Program-made: the position numbers and the translations under genes
Part shown: one piece after another, positions 6,819 through 8,846 of the stretch
Position numbering within the stretch: position 1 is the first letter of the stretch
Layout: each line of letters opens with the position of its first letter
Assembly (NCBI GenBank): GCA_019246575.1
Contig: JAFAQG010000682.1
Coordinates: forward strand, 1-8,846
Reading direction: 5' to 3'
Source: Acidobacteriaceae bacterium
Lineage (GTDB): Bacteria > Acidobacteriota > Terriglobia > Bryobacterales > Bryobacteraceae
DNA: 8,846 nt
The notes under the pieces: model-generated
What the model was told of the DNA's origin: nothing
Database searches by the model: none
What the model saw: the letters and a program-made list of their open reading frames with translations, nothing else

Positions 6819-6832
6819 CACGAATTTTCGTG
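6819..6832. promoter_or_regulatory. Palindrome CACGAA-TT-TTCGTG in divergent promoter region
   Basis: This perfect 6-bp inverted repeat with a 2-bp centre lies between the divergent phospholipase-like and propeller genes, 16 bp upstream of the former's TTG start. Five T follow on the plus strand, so it also resembles a small terminator hairpin, but no plus-strand gene ends here. An operator for one or both genes is the simpler reading. Confidence 0.3.
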
Positions 6833-6834
6833 TT

Positions 6835-6861
6835 TTTACCGGATGAGGGTTGGGATGTAAT
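6835..6861 (+). promoter_or_regulatory. Candidate sigma-70-like promoter for the YVTN propeller gene
   Basis: TTTACC (6835-6840) matches 4 of 6 bases of the -35 consensus and TGTAAT (6856-6861) matches 5 of 6 of the -10. The 15-bp spacer is shorter than ideal. The start of transcription would be near 6868, leaving a leader of about 35 bases before the ATG at 6904. Confidence 0.25.
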
Positions 6862-6903
6862 ACCAGTACTCTGAAGTAAGAAACGTTTTTCGTTGACGCC
6901 ACA

Positions 6904-7914
6904 ATGCCCACGCTAGTACCAGAACTCCGCGTTTTGAAATGCGTTGCATTCGTTTTCGCTTTCACTATGACTGCACCTGCGATTGCTGAACAGCACCCGT
7001 ACATTGCTGTTGTCGAAAAAGTTGCCGGAGCGGTCGGATTCTATTCCGAGGATGGCCGGCAACTCGGGTACGCCAAAGCGGGAAAGTTCCCGCATGAGGC
7101 AGTATTGTCTCGCGAAGGGCGAACCTTATATGTGAGTGACAACGGCGTGCTTTGGATGACAGAGAGCAGCAACGGGTCGAACACAATTTCTGTCATCGAG
7201 GTGGAATCGATGAAGAGGACGAAGGTGATCGATTTGGGCCGCTTCCACCGGCCGCACGGCATCGCGCTGCTCCCCGGTTCCGATCGCCTACTCGCCACCA
7301 CCGAGCGACCGTTCGGGTTAATCATGGTTGACCCGGCAGCGGGGCGCGTACTGCGCGATTACGACGTGAAGGGGAAGAGCCCCCACATGGTAATTCCGGA
7401 GCGTAGCGGCAATCTGGCTTTCGTCAGCGACACGGATTCGGGCTGTGTTGCGGGGATCAATCTCGGCACCGGCGAAGCTGTCGTGATCCATACGGGCGAA
7501 CGGCCACAGGGTGCGGCGCTGTCTCCGGACGGCACGATTTTGTACGTTGCAAATACAGGCTCAAACGCGATCTCGATTATCGATACCAGGAGATTGCGAG
7601 TTATTGCGAACATTGCAACAGGAAAGGGGCCGGGTCGCGTAGGAGTGACTCCTGACGGGAAGACGCTTGTGTATAACCTTCAGTTCGAACCGGCAGTTGG
7701 ATTTGCGGATGTCGGGTCACGAAAACAGATCGTGCAGGTGCCTCTAAGTGGCCGTCCGTTGTCTCTGACCATGACAAGGGATGGCAAGCGGGCATTTGCG
7801 GGCATACAGGATGAAGATAAGGTTGTGTTCGTTTCCGTACCGAATCGCAAAATTGAACGTGAGTTACAACTTCCTAAGGGCAGCGGGCCGGATCCTTCGA
7901 TTCCACTCGAGTGA
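6904..7914 (+). CDS. Secreted YVTN-family beta-propeller (YncE-like) protein
   Basis: This is a 336-residue protein with a signal peptide (hydrophobic core about residues 10-24, probable cleavage after AIA at 28). The rest is built of beta-propeller blades of the YVTN/lactonase-like type. The clearest blade reads YVANTGSNAISIID (214-227), preceded by ALSPDGTIL and followed by VTPDGKTLVYN (248-258). Earlier blades carry LSREGRTLYVSD (68-79) and LLPGSDRLLATTE (122-134), and a late one TRDGKRAFAG (291-300). About six to seven blades fit the length. Such proteins usually act in the periplasm or at the surface as binding or scaffold proteins; no lactonase or dehydrogenase residues stand out. The ATG at 6904 is chosen because it supplies the whole signal peptide; the next Met (residue 22) would lose it. 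The gene is divergent from the phospholipase-like gene and ends 4 bp before the convergent glycosidase-like gene. Confidence 0.88.
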   Translation: MPTLVPELRVLKCVAFVFAFTMTAPAIAEQHPYIAVVEKVAGAVGFYSEDGRQLGYAKAGKFPHEAVLSREGRTLYVSDNGVLWMTESSNGSNTISVIEVESMKRTKVIDLGRFHRPHGIALLPGSDRLLATTERPFGLIMVDPAAGRVLRDYDVKGKSPHMVIPERSGNLAFVSDTDSGCVAGINLGTGEAVVIHTGERPQGAALSPDGTILYVANTGSNAISIIDTRRLRVIANIATGKGPGRVGVTPDGKTLVYNLQFEPAVGFADVGSRKQIVQVPLSGRPLSLTMTRDGKRAFAGIQDEDKVVFVSVPNRKIERELQLPKGSGPDPSIPLE

Positions 7915-7922
7915 AGTTTCAC
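7904..7922. repeat. Overlapping palindromes at the convergent gene ends
   Basis: CACTCGAGTG (7904-7913) and GTGAA-GT-TTCAC (7911-7922) are both perfect and share GTG. The second contains both genes' stop codons placed symmetrically. Loops are too short for a stable RNA hairpin and no T-run follows, so a terminator is doubtful. Confidence 0.3.
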
Positions 7923-8846
7923 GGTGCGGGAAGTAAGTGCTCAAACTGCACCTTCCATTTGCCGTCATCGGGAAAACCGGGCGCGTGGCGTGGGGGCGCG
8001 CCGTCCCAACCCGCCGCCATCATCGCTACCGCGTAGAGTAGTCCTCCATTGCCCGGCAAGTAAGTGGGCAGCCGTTTAGTTTGATAATTATTCCCATTCG
8101 CGAGATATGTGTTCTTGATCGTGTCCATCGACAGCGCATCGATTGCTTTGCCGGGTTCCTTTAGACGTGCCGCCGTCATCGCGATGGTAGGAAAATCCCA
8201 GCCCCAAGTGCTCGGCCAGTCCCACTGCCGCAAAACATCGTCCAGAGTGCGCCGCATCACCGACTCGTCGATCAATGCGGTTTTCGGGACCATCCCGAGG
8301 CCGCACAGCATGGATGGGTGATCCGTTCGCACGGTGAATGGCGAAATGCCGATTGCGGAGTAAATGCCGTGTTGTATATGCGGGGGCGAAATCTTACCGG
8401 CCACATCCTCCCATTTTTCATTTCGCGAAAGCCCCAAGCGTTCTCTCCACATCTGCGCGACATGTAACGCCCATTGCCAGTAAGCTAACTCGAAGGTAGG
8501 ATTTTGGACCTTCTCTTTCCAGCGACCATAACTCTCCTGTGCGGGTATCAGCGGCGGACCCAGAACATAGTGCCGCGTGTCGCTGCTCCAGAACGCATAC
8601 GACGCCATAAACTCGGCCGATTCGAACACGACGTCCCGATATCGAACCAAAGTCTGTGGGGACGGATGAGCACGGTAGAGTAGCTCGGCGAGGAAGATCG
8701 GATGCGGCTGCTGCCAGATGAGCAGTTCCCCGATTGGCGACGGGCTGCTGCGGCCGTCCGGCGCTGTCATTTTGGGCCATCGCGCGCCGGAGTATCCCTG
8801 CTGCCTGGCCTTTTCGCGAGCGGACGGCAGTATCGCACTGTACCAG
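7919..8846 (-). CDS. Six-hairpin glycosidase-like protein, 5' end cut by window edge
   Basis: These are the C-terminal 308 residues of a larger protein; the frame is open to the right edge, so the ATG at 8770 is internal. The residues before it (YSGARWPKM, at 18-26 of the visible part) are part of a conserved motif. Other strong strings are LLIWQQPHPIFLAELLYR, ESAEFMASYA, YVLGPPLIPAQES, NPTFELAYWQWAL, WDWPSTWGWDFP, AMTAARL, KNTYLANGNNYQ and LPGNGGLLYAVAMMAAGWDG. I recognise these from large proteins in Acidobacteriota and Bacteroidota annotated as six-hairpin (alpha/alpha toroid) glycosidase-like or GH65-like. The Trp/aromatic-rich helical pattern suits a carbohydrate-binding barrel. Catalytic acids cannot be assigned from this part alone, and the substrate is unknown. 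Being cut by the edge is not evidence of truncation in the genome. It converges on the propeller gene with a 4-bp gap. Confidence 0.78.
   Translation of the reverse strand, partial: WYSAILPSAREKARQQGYSGARWPKMTAPDGRSSPSPIGELLIWQQPHPIFLAELLYRAHPSPQTLVRYRDVVFESAEFMASYAFWSSDTRHYVLGPPLIPAQESYGRWKEKVQNPTFELAYWQWALHVAQMWRERLGLSRNEKWEDVAGKISPPHIQHGIYSAIGISPFTVRTDHPSMLCGLGMVPKTALIDESVMRRTLDDVLRQWDWPSTWGWDFPTIAMTAARLKEPGKAIDALSMDTIKNTYLANGNNYQTKRLPTYLPGNGGLLYAVAMMAAGWDGAPPRHAPGFPDDGKWKVQFEHLLPAP

Noticed and set aside
1..8846. Mobile element, defence system, CRISPR, tRNA or biosynthetic cluster
   Set aside because: No transposase, integrase, nuclease, repeat array, cloverleaf or synthase signatures were seen on either strand; gene content is metabolic, regulatory and secretory.

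Overview
The window is an ordinary-looking stretch of bacterial chromosome, about 8.8 kb and moderately GC-rich, with eight protein-coding genes packed tightly. No RNA gene, insertion sequence, CRISPR array, phage gene or integration site was seen. Several genes point to an acidobacterium of the Solibacter/Bryobacter type. The best clue is a cytosolic regulator that joins an N-terminal domain common in that phylum to a TolB-like domain and TPRs. A secreted YVTN propeller and secreted TPR and phospholipase-C-like proteins fit the same picture. This placement is inference from protein style, not from a marker gene.

Layout. Positions 1-2185 hold a minus-strand cluster, read in the order PPC/DUF296-domain exported protein, D(-)-tartrate dehydratase of the enolase superfamily, then a short-chain dehydrogenase cut by the window edge. 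Gaps are 25 bp and 8 bp, so it is very likely one operon for sugar-acid (tartrate-like) catabolism. After a 106-bp divergent intergenic region, positions 2292-4091 on the plus strand encode the TolB-like/TPR regulator. A second plus-strand gene at 4167-5510 encodes an exported TPR protein with 42-residue repeats. It meets, tail to tail with only 5 bp between, a minus-strand gene (5516-6802) for an exported zinc-dependent phospholipase-C-like protein. A 101-bp divergent region then leads to a plus-strand gene for a secreted YVTN beta-propeller protein (6904-7914). That gene ends 4 bp from a minus-strand six-hairpin glycosidase-like gene that runs off the right edge.

How the genes may work together. 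The clearest functional unit is the left operon. Tartrate dehydratase would turn tartrate into oxaloacetate, the dehydrogenase resembles gluconate 5-dehydrogenase-type SDRs, and the exported PPC-domain protein is an unexplained extracytoplasmic partner. The divergent regulator is a natural candidate to control it, by position only. The right half consists largely of exported proteins (TPR, phospholipase-like, propeller) plus a probable carbohydrate-active enzyme, with no obvious shared pathway.

No clearly new system was found. The points most worth a second look are the exported PPC protein in a tartrate operon, the regulator's architecture, the unassigned glycosidase-like family, and a possible leader ORF at the operon start. 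None of the seven visible start codons has a well-placed Shine-Dalgarno sequence.
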